64,000 nt of DNA, taken from the NCBI GenBank assembly GCA_018340805.1, contig JACMZG010000008.1, positions 81,878,096-81,942,095 of the forward strand, read 5' to 3'. This stretch comes from Microvelia longipes. Taxonomy: Eukaryota; Arthropoda; Insecta; Hemiptera; Veliidae. Shown in pieces: positions 1 to 13,878 of this stretch (the stretch's first letter is position 1; every line of letters begins with the position of its first letter). Position numbers and translations under genes: made by a program. The notes beneath the pieces were generated by a model. It was not told the DNA's origin. It saw only the letters and a list, made by a program, of their open reading frames with translations, and ran no database searches.

Positions 1-350
1 TGTTCTTGTAAAATTGCTATTGAAAATTTATTTGCATTTTTTCTTAAGATTTTTTTTTAAAAACCAAATTACTATATTATACACAAAGAATTGTAGCTTT
101 TTTTTTCAAGTCTAAATTTGTTATTTATTTTAACTGTGGATTAACTTTTAGGGAAGATTAATTTAATGCTTAAATGCAGGAGTCAATGTATTATTAGATT
201 ACAAAAAAATATATATGTATTTATTTGAAATTTATTTATAACAAAAAAGAATTACAACTATGATTGAATTATGATAACGTTTATTTGTTATTATTTCAAG
301 ATAAGAGGAATAAGACGAAAAATAAAGATGATTATTTTTTATGTTAAAAT

Positions 351-592
351 AAGCCGCCTTGCAAGTTTGAGATTAATGGTGCAGTCAGTATTGAAACTGA
401 CCATCGACACCATGGAGGTCCGGGGTTCACATCCAAGGGTACACTCCCAATTTATATAAGAATATTGTTTAAATAAATTATCAACAACTTAAGATTTCAG
501 TTTTGTAATAGTTACCACTACCACCTGCGTTGGTTCCCGCAGGGGTTATCACTTATGAGCTGCAAGGCTCTAAACAGGCATTATTATTATTA
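351..592 (+). repeat. tRNA-derived SINE, copy S1
   Basis: A SINE-like repeat. The head carries a Pol III box B, GGTTCACATCC at 424-434, preceded by GGAGGTCCGG, the same context seen in the copy at 32567-32781. The tail (about 520-580) has GGTTCCCGCAGGGGTTAT, then CTGCAAGGCTCTAAAC, and ends in (ATT)n at 581-592. The same tail recurs at 32711-32770, reversed at 37586-37680, and in part at 39230-39280. The shared head and tail in separate places is what defines the family; box A is poorly preserved here. A short open frame across it is not a gene. Confidence 0.6.
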
Positions 593-2009
593 CAACTTAT
601 TTGCAATAAAAATAAATTACACTAAGTGATAATTATTTGCTTCTTGTTTGTAATTTAAGAAGTCTGCAAAGCCTTAGTGTAAGTGCTTAGTTTTTACTTT
701 AATTTATAACTTTTAAACACTTATAATTATCATCTCTGTTCCAGTAAGTTGACACGTTGGTCAAAAGGTAAAGTGATCTGTTTAAAACAGGTAAGAAACA
801 CCATTGGTTCTTCAATAAGTCAACTTCAACAGAAATGAGGAAGAGCGGAGACATTATACATTTAAATTAAATCATATAAATGTTTTTTTTTTTAAGAATT
901 ACAGATATTTTAATTTGTCTGTAAAATCTAAATAAAAATTGAACGATTATTTATTTAATTTTTATTTTATTTTAATGATGTCTCTTCTTAACCAAGAATA
1001 TAATAGTAGTCATGAATAAAGTTAATTGGAACATATGTGGTACCTAATAGGAGGATTCCTAAATTATGTTATACCAATAACATTACTTTTTACCCTTCAA
1101 TTCAATTTACTTAACCGCAGATGGTCATCCTACACACCTATAGGTAATTATATTTAATTCAGAACCTATAGTTTATGTTGATTTTGTATTAAGAGTTATA
1201 ATAGTAGCATAGTTGGAAAATACAACCAGGAAAGTATGAAACATCAAATTTGTCTAAATAAAAACTGTATAGCAGAGAGTGGCTGGGGGCTCTTAACTCA
1301 TTTAATTAAGAGTTTCTTTTACTCAAAATAGATTTGGTTGGGTCCAATTAATTAAAATATGGTTTACAGTTGACAATTTCTTAAATAAAGAAAAATTAAT
1401 AAATCCCACTAAACAATTAATTCACAGGGGGACTTAAGTGCTCACTCAGACTTTGTAGTCATTAATTATTTTGTTATAAATAAATTTCAGTTATTAATAT
1501 TATAATTGTTCAATAATTATTTTGTAAAATGTTTAACAATATTCTAGGTAGCAACAATTAACAGGCAAAGGTTTGATTGATAGGAGAGGAAGAGGAGATA
1601 TTTGATAGAGGTGCACTTTAATGGAGAAAACTTAACTATGCTTCGTTTAATATTTTGGTGATATTTTGATTTTAATAACTTTGATAAGAGAGTTCTAAGA
1701 GCTACGCTGTACGACTTGCCATAAGAAAAATAATATTGAACAAAAATATTAAAATTAAATATTACACTTAAACCAATAGGGTTATATAAGTGTTTCCATA
1801 CATGTATAATTTTTTAAATTAACCCATATTTTTAGATTAATTATGATAATATTATGAGCATTTAAATGGTAAATCATTTACTATTTAAATATATTCATTA
1901 AAATAGTAAATGATTAGCAAGTAAATGCTATTTTTTTAAGTGGACACACATCAATTCTTAAACTTTCAGGGTATAGAACTGTAATAACCAGTAAAGTATG
2001 AAGATTTAG
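593..2009. other. AT-rich intergenic DNA
   Basis: No coding frame, RNA gene or clear repeat is visible. Homopolymer A and T runs are frequent. Confidence 0.5.
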
Positions 2010-2226
2010 GTCTTCCGGTGGTGACCGCATCAAAGTGGATGAAGAATCCAACGTTTCGCTTCTACTGTGGGAGATCTACAGGGATATAGGACATTATGGA
2101 TAAAAACACAATGTTCAACAAAACTGAACTGGTTCAGTTTTGTCCTACATCCCTGAAGATGCCTCCTACAGAGGAAGCAAAACATTGGATTCTTCATCTA
2201 CTTTGACGTGGTCACTAACGGAAGAC
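2010..2226. repeat. Inverted-repeat (fold-back) element
   Basis: Two diverged arms of about 85 bp face each other around a short spacer near 2095-2140. The left arm starts GTCTTCCGGTGGTGACC; the right arm ends GGTCACTAACGGAAGAC. The middle of both arms shares GATGAAGAATCCAACG in inverse orientation, and the inner ends pair GGGATATAGGACA with TGTCCTACATCCC. No target duplication is obvious and no frame is open. A non-autonomous DNA element or the non-coding end of a retroelement would both fit. Confidence 0.65.
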
Positions 2227-5200
2227 ACTATATCTGCATTGCAATAATCGTGGAAGTCTACGCAGTTTAGTAAAAAATATAGTGATGGGCATCATTTTAG
2301 GGATCTTGCTCTCAACAAATAAAAGTATTTTATTTGCACATATTATCATATTAATGATAGTGTCACATTTTTATCCTTTCCCAGATGTTAACAAATCAAA
2401 ATAAAAAAATTATACAAATCCAATAGTTGATATTTTGAAGAAACAGTATTTTTGTAAATTTATTTAAATTTTCTTCGCTAATTTCTTAAAGGAAATATTG
2501 ATCACACAAGTTATAACCTAAAGAGGTCTTATGGTCAAATTTTAACTAAAATTTAACTTACCTTATTTTAACAAGATACAACAATAATCATATCTTTAAT
2601 GATACTAACAACAAAGTCCCAAATAAATTTATTAGTTCATCTCCTATAGGGATTAGAAAAAAAGAAAATACAGTGAAAAGTTTGTTTGCTACTAGTTAAG
2701 TATAAGCAAACAAAAAAAATAAAAGAAGGTCTAAAGTAAATAGATTTTCTTTGCAGAAAAATTAAATAATTGTAACATATTTATCTTTATTATACCTTTA
2801 AAAAAATCTATTTACCAAAATAACTAAGACAAATTCACTGATTTGTCCCTTTAAGAAAATCTAATTCTATGACCTTACTAAACATAAAATGACCTGGCCC
2901 TGAGGGCTTAATTGTTTGCTAAATTATTATAACAGATATGGATGTATAGGGAGGGAAATAGAATTGTAAGAGGACTTCAAGTGCGCAAACCCTATAGTGT
3001 GATGTTCTATTAAAAATGTTCTAAAACTGCTAAAAGTAAAAAAAAATATAAAGCTCCGCTCCATACGAGATTAACCTTGGTCTGATAATATATCTAATTT
3101 ATCTAAACTGGTTAGTTTAAAAATATCTAAAATGACATATTTATTTTTAAATTTCCTCTGAAAGTAACATTGTAATTAGGAAGGATCTTCTTTTAAATGA
3201 GCACAATACCAAACAAAAACCATTGGGTTTTTTGTTTTTGTTTTTGGTTTGAATGGACCATATAATGAGAGCTATGATTTTATAGACTCAAATTCTGCTG
3301 AAGTGTAATACTTTCTTTAGCAGGCAAACAATAACTCAACCAAATTATTTTTGATCGGTTAATTGTTTATAGATTAAATTTAATACGTTGATTGTTTAGA
3401 AATAAATTTGTACACCAAATTAGATAAGAGTATTGGGTCCTGACACAACTCAAAATACTGTGATGTGTTCCCACATTAATCCATGCATTCAATGAGATCC
3501 CAAATTTAAAAAAATCTACATAAAAAGCTTTCCTTATAAAATTTCATTTTTACCATTCAGTAATATTTAAATATTTTAGGTGCTAATCATTTTAAAAAAA
3601 TCAAAATTCTCACCAAAAAATTAAAAAATTAAAATTGAAATGTACGTTTTAAGTAATTTTTATCCAATTTAAAGACTATAATATATACTTACACAATTTA
3701 ACAATTATTAATAATATATAAGAGAGTTAGAAATTATAAAATTTTCCAGAAAAATAAAAATTAATATAATACACCAACATTCATATTTCTCATTTTAAAA
3801 TTTCTTATTAATCTAGAGCTCATGATTTATAATAAAACCGCACGTAATTTTAACAAGATTGAGTTTGTATACCAATATGACCAAAATATTGGTTAACATA
3901 ATAGGTATTTTATTGTGCAGAGTATAGTCATTATTGAGCTTGGTTGTTGCCTTAAAATATTTAAAAATTTCTGTAAAAAAATTAAAATATAACTTAAATG
4001 GTAAAAAAAGATTAATTTACATTTTCAATTAAATTTGTAGATAAAAGGAATCTAGTTTAATAGACAAAGTAGGAAGGGAAATAAAACTGATGGATTAATT
4101 ACACTGCAGTAATACAGGGTGGCACATTTTCCATGTGCAATAGTAAATCTTTTTCAACCATCTTATTGATTATTGTCTACAATGAATGTACTAAAATGTC
4201 TCCATTATTAACATTAAGCCCAAAAAATAAGTTAAAAGATTGTCTTAAACTTTTGGAATTGTCTTAACGCTGCCCCCCCCCCCCCCCCAGTAAATCAACT
4301 CATAATTATATGCACTTTTTGTTAATTGTTACCCAAAAGTAGTAATGGTAGTACCATTTTGAAAAGTTAAATTAGAATGTACCTACAGTAGTATAAACCG
4401 TTTTAAAAGGTACATCAAATTTTAAGAAATGTAATACCAATATTAATCACTAATCCATTGTCTAAAACAATTTAGAGATAGGTCAAAAATATTGCACAAT
4501 ATATTTTTAACATAAATCTCTAATTATGTATAAGTAATCAGATCTAGATTAGTAACTGATAGATCTAGATTAGAAACTGGTATAATTTTTTTTAAAAAAA
4601 TAATGAAGTTATCCTAACAGTGTTTATCTGTATGCTCTAAATAAACATTTTAAAATTACCACTTTTTAGTTGTAAATTTGAATTACTGCAATTAGTTAAT
4701 AATTATTTGAAAATTATGGGTTAATAATTAATTCAAAATTATAGGAGAAAATTGACTGGATGAGAGACAAATTTCTTTTAAGATTTGATATTATCTGAAA
4801 TGTTGCACTCAGTATAATAATCAAACTACCACATTATGCTTTGATGTATTGACTTGATAATTAAAGTTACTATAAACTAAATAGCAACACTTAATTTTTT
4901 AGTCGTACTATTTTGCCTTATCATGTATTGTATTCTAGAGCTTGTGAGTTTCATGTATTGCATTTTTGCTCTTATGTTCTCAAAATCAATTTAGAGAACA
5001 TTTAAATTTTTTAAAGCAACTTTGGTTATATTATAAACTTTATTTAAGAATCATATGAAAGAAATTGTTCACAATAAAGAAATATTTATGAGACTCAATT
5101 CAAAGTAAACACATTTAGAACAGCTAAAGTCTGCATTGCTTCTCTCGGTTGGTTTTTTCAATTAATAAGTCTCTAACTTAATATGACAAACAATTATTCC

Positions 5201-5371
5201 CTAATTTATATAACTTAAATGAAAAATTCTTTGTTTTGCATGTCGGATTGAGGATAAATGTTTTAGTTTATTGTTGGAGTTGTTAAATAAAATTTCCTTT
5301 CTTCTTTTCTTTCCTCGAACCATTACCTTACTGTCATCATGCACCTCCAACCATTGCTGAAGCCAACATTA
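2227..5371. other. AT-rich intergenic DNA
   Basis: No gene is seen. Small features: a run of 16 C at 4273-4288, and a short duplication of the word AGATCTAGATTAG near 4540-4575. The phrase ACAGGGTGGCACATTTT at about 4115 recurs with one change near 61463, so a fragment of an unnamed dispersed repeat may be here. Confidence 0.5.
4273..4288. repeat. Poly-C run (16 C)
   Basis: An uninterrupted run of 16 cytosines in otherwise roughly 30% GC DNA. It could form a G-quadruplex or i-motif, but a mononucleotide microsatellite is the simplest reading. Confidence 0.9.
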
Positions 5372-5450
5372 GGAATCGATTCCCTTCTCAACTATTATCA
5401 TTGAACAACCTCATAAGCGTAATTTTATGATAGAAAGTTCTTTATTTCTT
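5372..5450 (+). repeat. Dispersed repeat C, copy 1
   Basis: The segment with CGATTCCC, CTCAACT and AACAACCTCATAAGCGT is found again, better preserved, at 43877-43980; weaker relatives are at 9055-9120 and 34300-34380. The other three copies each follow (TA)n-rich DNA. The family is not identified. Confidence 0.4.
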
Positions 5451-5927
5451 TAATTTAATTTCAACACAATTTTATCTCACTACAGTGTAAAAAATGCATC
5501 AGTTTCATTTGCAATCTCAAATTAATCAATTTTTTTCATTAACGGTAAATGCTTTTAAAAAATAATGTAATTCTTTTATTATAATATTTATAATATATTT
5601 TTTATTTAATAATAATAATAAACAAAAATATACACAGCATAAATAATAAAAAAGTAAAATAATTATTTAAATGTTTTCACTGATTAAATATTACTATTAT
5701 TAAAAGATTTTTTTCTTAAGTAAATTTCAAATATTTTCCTAACAATTAAAAAAATAAGTAGATACAAACAAAAAAAGCAAGAATAATTAAGAATAATAAG
5801 AAATTTATTAAAAGTAGATTTTCCTATTAGGGTAAGCCAATGGAATTGAGATTAGGGGTGATGCAAAATATAAGCTATATTTATTTTTAATAAATTATTA
5901 TTCAAGAAGAAGAAATCATATCAAAAG

Positions 5928-5930
<3 letters not shown>

Positions 5931-5974
<44 letters not shown>
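5931..5974. repeat. (TA)n microsatellite
   Basis: About 22 uninterrupted TA units. Confidence 0.95.
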
Positions 5975-5976
<2 letters not shown>

Positions 5977-6556
5977 GGGTACTTATGTCACTCATTAATT
6001 TTAATGAAACGAAAATATAAAATAAAGATTACTTATTTGGTTTCAAAATAAAAGCAATAGTATTAATATTAATATGGTTATGTAAAAGTGTATCTAATGA
6101 TTATTTTTAAGTGTTTCAAATATATTCTAAAATAAATAAATATTTGTTCCAATTAATTATCAGTCATAGGCAAAGGAAAAAAAATTGTTTAGAAAAATAA
6201 CCTTAATACTTCAAACACACAATTGGTTGGTTGCTTATTTCTATTTTTATGTCCAAAAACTTGCTACGGTGGATAATTCTTTCTTTATTTTTATCCAAGA
6301 AATCTAACCACAAATATATAAATCGAACACTCAAAGAAGGTGGATATATATGAATCAACACTCAAAAATCTACTTGGTAGATTTTTAGATCATTTTTTAG
6401 TATTATTTTCTTTTATATATTAAAGTATATATTTATTTAAGTTAAGGAGTGTAAGAAAGTTATTTGGAGTACACATTGAAAAATAATGATTTAATTAATT
6501 AAAAATAAAAAATTAATTAATTACACAAATATTTATTGACTTTAGGAAAATACGTA

Positions 6557-6826
6557 AATACTAGTTTTCCAAGATAGTACTAGTTCAAATGTACAACTTT
6601 TACAAGATTACTAGTCCATAGGTTTAGTAATTTAACTAACAAGTAACTTACTTTTACAAGTACAAGGTACAACTTTACAAGAAGTACTAGATCAAAGGTA
6701 CTACCCTTTCATGTTAGTACTATTTCAAAGGTACTACTTTTGCAAGTAGTACTAGTTCAAAGGTACTAATTTAAAAAAAGTACTAGTTGAAAGGTACTAC
6801 TTTTAAAAAGAGTACTAGTCAAACGT
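6557..6826. repeat. Degenerate tandem repeat, AGTACTAGTTCAAAGGTACT type
   Basis: About seven degenerate units of 35-40 bp share the words AGTACTAGTTCAAAGGTACTA and CTACTTTTGCAAG. The GTACTAGT and GGTACTA words are near-palindromic. The best-kept units are at 6715-6826; those at 6557-6690 are scrambled. Confidence 0.65.
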
Positions 6827-7870
6827 TATATTCAGGGACATCACTTAAGCTGGAATAAGACTTAAACCTATGTACACAACAAAGGAACAAGTCCCACTGA
6901 ATCCCAAGAAACAGTATTTCACAACACCACCCTAAATGTAGTTTCTTTTCAATTTATTTTACTGCAACTTATCAAACTAACTTTCTTCGGAATACAAATT
7001 TATATTAAAAGAAAAGCAAAATTAAAAAACAAACTATTAGTTGAATTAACTTTCTGTCCAAAATATCGAAAATAACAAATTTAAAAACAAAATGATCAAA
7101 ACAACAAATTGATTAGATAATTTCTTCAAATTATTATTTTATACAACGAATATATATTTATTTTATTTAAAAAAATATTATAGACAAATTTATTATGGAA
7201 CACATTCTTCCTTTGAATTATATTTTGAGACTGCCTTTTTACTATTCTTATGGGATTTCTTTAAAAAAAATGTTTCACATATTAACGACAAATATTTTTT
7301 TAATTATTAATTAACTTACCGCCTAAAAAAAATGAATTTTATTACATTTATTATAATAATATTTTTTTAAGGGGAGAAAGAAAATTTGGGGACACAGACA
7401 ACCCTAATAAATGCGAATGCCTCCTTGAAAAGTAAAAAAGGTGAAAAATTAAATTTAATGGTTCTTTAATAAACTTAAGAATTAAATTAACTGATTTTAA
7501 TAAATAAATATAAATAAAGTAGTGTATAATAGATATTTCTTTAAAATATACATATATAATAAGCTGTGGAATATATAAGTGTTAATCAGTATATTTATTA
7601 ATACTGCTTTTTGAAGATAATTTAATTTTAAATGAATAAAAATGTACATTGAAAACAAAAATTGACATAAATTAAAAGGGGATAGAAAAATATATAATGA
7701 AATCAAATGATTAGGATCGGTAAGGAAACGCGCATGCTCAGAAATAACAGGAGAGGTTCAGTTTGGCTAAATTTTGGAAGTTTTTTTTCTTTAAAAAATA
7801 TTACAGTTTCCTAAAGTGATTGACAAAAGGAAACCAAATAAAACGGAAAGAAATTTAATAATGGAGGATA
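6827..7870. other. AT-rich DNA downstream of Rap1
   Basis: This holds the 3' flank, and presumably the 3' UTR, of the minus-strand Rap1 gene. TTTATT on the plus strand (AATAAA on the minus) occurs at 7594-7599 and 7348-7353 and could be polyadenylation signals, but in DNA this AT-rich such words are common. No other gene is seen. Confidence 0.4.
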
Positions 7871-8489
<619 letters not shown>

Positions 8490-10098
8490 GAATATTAGTC
8501 ATAAATTAAAAATATAATATAACTAATATAATATGTTAACTAATATAATTTGTACGCGTTTAATTTAATTTTTAAGCAGGTTTAACGTTTCCATAAATAC
8601 CATAATCACGTTCCCCAAAAAACTTAGTGACGTAATCATGTCAATAAGAATCAATAAGTATCAACTTTAAATACTTTCACAGACCAAAGTTATACTATAT
8701 GACGAGGTAAATGAATTAATATAAATAAAATGCTGTAGGGTAAGAACTGTCAAAGCCGAGCTTTAACTCGATTCCGGTGTATTGTCATAACAGGATTACT
8801 TAAGCCCCAATTCCCAGGTAACTAACAATACACGATGGCACTGGGAAGAGAGTATTCAATTTCACTCAACATTTACCAAAACTTTGCAACATATACGTCG
8901 AAAGACAAGACATAGGCTTGATACAGGGATAAAAAAAACAAAATTATGGAACCTAAATATTATGTACATTGAGCAAACAGAAATAAAACCCGATTATATA
9001 TATATTTCAAAAATATTTATATATTCTTCATCAGTGAATCCCCTCTCCCAAAAGATTTATCTTTCTTCTCACCATGGCTCCAACCTCATAAGTTTATTAT
9101 TCTTTGAAATTTCACTAAAATTAGTAACCAGGCTAACTAAGCCAGGGACCGCCACTGAAATTTCATGAGCTTATCTTGTAGTAAATAAAACACATTTCTC
9201 CTGCATTTATAAAAACTTAATCTACCCATTAAATTCTCGAGTAAGTTAAGAATCCGACAGTTAACTAAGTATATTCAGGTATTTTAAGTTTCTCAAGTTA
9301 TTATACCTAAAGGAACCTAAGGTCTTACTTTATTTATAATGGCTTGATATAAAAGAACCGAGGGCGGAAAAAAATAGGACAATAAATTTTTATGTTGTAC
9401 CACCCCCTTTAAAATGTGGTGTAAGGGTCAATAAAAAATTTTCTTAAAGACGGCTACACTAAATATTCTTTCCTTTACGACAAGGGGTAAAACACAGACG
9501 GAATGTCTACAAAAATTGTCTACATCTTGAAAGACCATAACTGTCAAAATATATAACATGTTGTGACCATTAAAGGCCCCGTTACTTATTGAATTATAGG
9601 GAAATAAAAATTTTAAGCTAAAACCACTCTAGCAAATGACAACTTAAAAAAAATATAATGAACTAAAAACATATTATATTCTTCATAAAAACTAAGCTGC
9701 TAATTAAGGAATGAGGCTTCTCTCTATAGACCCTCTAAAACTATATGGCCGTTCAAGCCAGCGTGTTTACGAGAAAAGTTTAAATCTATTCACACGTCAC
9801 ATTTAGCAACAGATGTGGTTGAGACTTCATTGTTCTCAGAAAACAGCAAACAAATATTTTTAAAATGGCGCCATTTCATAACGTCGTGTTGGATCAACCC
9901 CAAAATCAAATCAGTTTTCCTCTTATTAAAATTTATTTTGTGCCAAGTGTCATTAAAGGTGGATCAGCAGTTTGAGCTACTATCATTTTTAAAACGACAT
10001 TTGATAAAGAAAAGTGGGGTGTTAAGCTTTTCGCTAATCCAATGCTCTCCCATTTTTAGAAGGTAGGGAAGCAATAAATTAATACCTAAAAAATATAT
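8490..10098. other. Probable Rap1 5' UTR intron or upstream DNA
   Basis: No coding frame is supported. A weak relative of dispersed repeat C lies at about 9000-9120 (short TA stretch, then CCAACCTCATAAG). The open frames at 8884-9168 and 9815-10066 show no recognisable motif or coding bias and are treated as chance. Confidence 0.4.
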
Positions 10099-11430
10099 GA
10101 TACAGGTTATAAGCGTATGAGAAATATTTAAGTACAATACTTAGGATTAAGACAGGCTTAAAGTATATACAGTCTTAAGGTATAGTCAAGATATATAAAA
10201 AAAAATACAGGAAAAATATGAATGATACAGGTTATAAGCGTATAAGAAATATTTAAGAACAATACTTAGGATTGAAATAGGCTTAAGGTAAATACAGTCT
10301 TAAGGTATAGTCAAGATATATAAAAAAAATATACAGGAAAAATATGAATGATACAGGTTATAAGCGTATAAGAAATATTTAAGAACAATACTTAGGATTG
10401 AAATAGGCTTAAGGTAAATACAGTCTTAAGGTATAGTCAAGATATATAAAAAAAATATACAGGAAAAATATGAATGATACAGGTTATAAGCGTATAAGAA
10501 ATATTTAAGAACAATACTTAGGATTGAAATAGGCTTAAGGTAAATACAGTCTTAAGGTATAGTCAAGATATATAAAAAAAATATACAGGAAAAATATGAA
10601 TGATACAGGTTATAAGCGTATAAGAAAAATACAAGAACAATTCTTAGGATTAAGATAGGCTTAAAGTAAATACAGTCTTAAGATATAGTCAAGATATATA
10701 TAAAAAAATACAGGAAAAAATATGAATGATACAGGCTATAAGCGTATAAGAAATATTTAAGAACAATACTTAGGATTAAGATAGGCTTAAAGTAAATACA
10801 GTCTTAAGATATAGTCAAGATATATAAAAAAAATATACAGGAAAAATATGAATGATACAGGTTATAAGCGTATAAGAAAAATACAAGAACAATTCTTAGG
10901 ATTAAGATAGGCTTAAAGTAAATACAGTCTTAAGATATAGTCAAGATATATATAAAAAAAATACAGGAAAAAATATGAATGATACAGGCTATAAGCGTAT
11001 AAGAAATATTTAAGAACAATACTTAGGATTAAGATAGGCTTAAAGTAAATACAGTCTTAAGATATAGTCAAGATATATAAAAAAAAAACAGGAAAAATAT
11101 GAATGATACAGGTTATAAGCGTATAAGAAAAATACAAGAACAATTCTTAGGATTAAGATAGGCTTAAAGTAAATACAGTCTTAAGATATAGTCAAGATAT
11201 ATAAAAAAAATACAGGAAAAATATGAATGATACAGGTTATAAGCGTATAAGAAATATTTAAGAACAATACTTAGGATTAAGATAGGCTTAAAGTATATAC
11301 AGTCTTAAGATATAGTCAAGATATATAAAAAAAATATACAGAAAAAATATGAATGATACAGGTTATAAGCGTATAAGAAATATACAAGAACAATACTTAG
11401 GATTAAGACAGGCTTAAGCTTAAGGCAGTC
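10099..11430. repeat. 126-bp satellite array with dimeric order
   Basis: About 10.6 head-to-tail units begin with GATACAGG at 10099, 10224, 10350, 10476, 10602, 10728, 10854, 10981, 11105, 11229 and 11355, so the period is 124-127 bp. Every unit contains TATAAGCGTATAAGAAA, a CTTAGGATT word and TAGTCAAGATATATA. Units 2-4 are nearly identical. From 10602 on, a variant reading AAAATACAAGAACAATTCTT (10602, 10854, 11105) alternates with AAATATTTAAGAACAATACTT (10728, 10981, 11229), a higher-order dimer of about 252 bp. It carries no open frame. Confidence 0.97.
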
Positions 11431-11600
11431 TAATAATTATAACTATTCATCATTATTACTGTAGATTAGAGTAATATTATTACATTATTTGATTACTGAT
11501 TATTTCCATTATTTATCTTATTAATAATAATAACATTATCATTATTCTGACAGTCTCAAAAAGAGTCAGACAGTCTAAAGATTAAGACTTGTTCTAAGAC

Positions 11601-11718
11601 AGGATCCCACCTTAGATTAAGACAGAATTAAGATATGGAGAGACAAATAATGTGGCAGAGGATCCCACCTTAGATTAAGACAGAATTAAGATATGGAAAG
11701 ACAATGAATGTGGCAGGA
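11601..11718. repeat. 58-bp tandem duplication
   Basis: Two near-identical copies start AGGATCCCACCTTAG at 11601 and 11659. The AGATTAAGACAG words echo the satellite just to the left, suggesting a shared origin. Confidence 0.85.
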
Positions 11719-13269
11719 AGTAAGGATATGAATTATTACGCTATGTATTAAAGTCAAAAACATATTAGTAAAGACCAAAAACTGACAATTAGGAATAATA
11801 TTGCTAGTTGCAATATGCAACGAGCAATATTTGCTTTATTGCTAGTTGTATGGATAAATAAATATTAAATAAATAAATAATTTCCTAAAAGAAAAAAAAT
11901 TAAAAAGAGCGCCCAAAGAATTTCGTGAAAATGACCCACGAAAAAAGTGGGAAGTAGATTTAATTTTTTTTATGAGATAAAAATAAGCCAGCTGTGAGGT
12001 TATATCACAAATATCTAATAACAGAAAAAATAATCCGTTAAAAATTTCAATTTATTACGATTAGACAGCGTATAAAATTCAAAAAAAGTAATATACAATA
12101 GCGGTAGTCTCATTTGGTGTTCCATTATAACCATAACATGACATATTTTGTTTTTGCAAGAAGTATTGCAAGTAACTGTACAGTGAAAATGCACTTCATA
12201 AGCTGGAAGTAGAAATGAATAATGACTTGAAGTTCAAAATAGACAGTAAAAAGAAAGAAACTATTAGATTCAAGTGGAAATAAAGTTTTGTAAGTAGATT
12301 TTCCGAAAAAAGTATATTTCGGAACTGTAAAGGTGGTTAATTTATATGATCCGTATCGTCCGGAAATGGTATGTTCTTTAAAAAAATGTTAGTAAATAGA
12401 AATACTAACCAGCAGTCACCGGACTAATTCACTAAAAGTATTTTTATTCTAAGAGAATCAAAATCTACATATTTACGTGTCTAGCATAGAGATATATACA
12501 AGAGGAGGCTAGGCCTATCTTAATACATTGAGAGGCCTGAAACATCTCTTTGGAGCTCTCAAGGGCTCTGTGTAACCTCATAGAAACCTCCTCTAAGAAT
12601 AAGTAAGGGTTATAACAAACAATTGTTGTCAGCTTTCCCCGCATTTTTTGGGTTTTCATTGATATCATTTTTGGGTTTTGTTTTCTGTTATAAACCTGTA
12701 TTATACATGTTACTGTATTTTTTAGTGTTTATTTTATCAAATGAATACTCAAGGGTGTTCAGGTTACTTTTTTGATGTTTCAAAATTCAACCGATAGGGC
12801 CCCTCTAGAAATATTATCTCTGTGTATCTAGGCATGTAAAACATGCATGAGTTAAATTATTAACGGCTTCTGATTAAATTAGATATTTCTCATTAAAAGC
12901 TACTCCATATGTGTAAGTCTTGACATGGTTATCACAGGAAAGCATAAAACGATTACGTTTTTCTGGTAACCGGCGTTTTAACAATATAGAACATCAAGGA
13001 TCTTGAAAGACTCGAAAGTTTCGAGTAGTATTCCGTTTCGTTATTCCGTTTCATAACATTGTTTACCGGTACCAAAAATTAAGAGGTGGACATTCCTAAG
13101 GGAACAGTTCCCAAGAGAGTTGTTAATTATAAATGAAATGTAGACTTAAAAAGAGTTTCCACAAAAATTAAAAAAGAGCTCTTTTAACCGGTTGAGGATA
13201 AAGTATGTGATGTAGGTTAAATTATGAGTTCATAATTCAAAAACAAAAAAAATAAATACTAAGAGAAAA
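11719..13269. other. AT-rich intergenic DNA
   Basis: No gene or clear repeat seen. An open frame at 12465-12668 (minus) has no recognisable motif. Confidence 0.45.
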
Positions 13270-13350
13270 AAAGAGACCTTCAGCCTCTTCGCCGCTCCAC
13301 GGACTCGGCTCTCCTGTGGCCTCTTTGCTGCCACATGGTTGTTGTACTTC
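13270..13350 (+). repeat. GC-richer hairpin repeat, degraded copy
   Basis: This aligns in order with the hairpin array at 42560-42800: GCCGCTCCACGGACTCGGC matches CCGCTCCGCGGCGTCGGC, then CTGTGGCC ... GCCACA and TTGTTGTTG-like sequence follow. TGTGGC (13315-13320) pairs with GCCACA (13330-13335). Finding the same ordered words twice shows that this is a dispersed element, not a chance GC island. Confidence 0.6.
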
Positions 13351-13803
13351 ATCAGTTCGTCATATAACTGGTTTGTACAAGTAGCATACAATCGAATTTT
13401 CAAATTTATTAGAGAAAAAACTTGATTTGTTTACATTATGTCAATTAATTACATATTGCTTTGTTTGACATATATATGTCAATCAATAAAACCAGAACTA
13501 GCACTGATATCACAATGAAACGTGGTACAATAAAATGGACCTTTGTATGCTTGTGAGAACCATACATAGTAGTATATGTGTAATAATTCCAGACCAATTT
13601 AGACACTATATGAAGATTTGTAATTTTTTGAAATGTTTGTGGGGTCATTATTGTAGGTTGATCACATTTCTTATAAACATTATTTCATAAACAATGTTTG
13701 GGACATTAGCAAGGTTGATTTTTGTACCAAGTTTCATTTTGATTCGAAGAGTTCGAAAGGTATTGTGTCCCATAGAATCGTCTACGATACAAAAATCTCG
13801 TAT

Positions 13804-13804
13804 A

Positions 13805-13871
<67 letters not shown>
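13804..13871. repeat. (TG)n(TA)n compound microsatellite
   Basis: A (TG)n tract with one slip, followed by (TA)n. Open frames across it are artefacts. Confidence 0.95.

Positions 13872-13878
<7 letters not shown>

Noticed and set aside
7500..7870. Poly(A)-tailed retrocopy of Rap1
   Set aside because: The minus strand downstream of the stop has only short A runs, no flanking direct repeat was seen, and a splice acceptor remains upstream.
10099..11430. CRISPR array
   Set aside because: The whole 126-bp unit repeats, with no unique spacers, in a eukaryotic setting.
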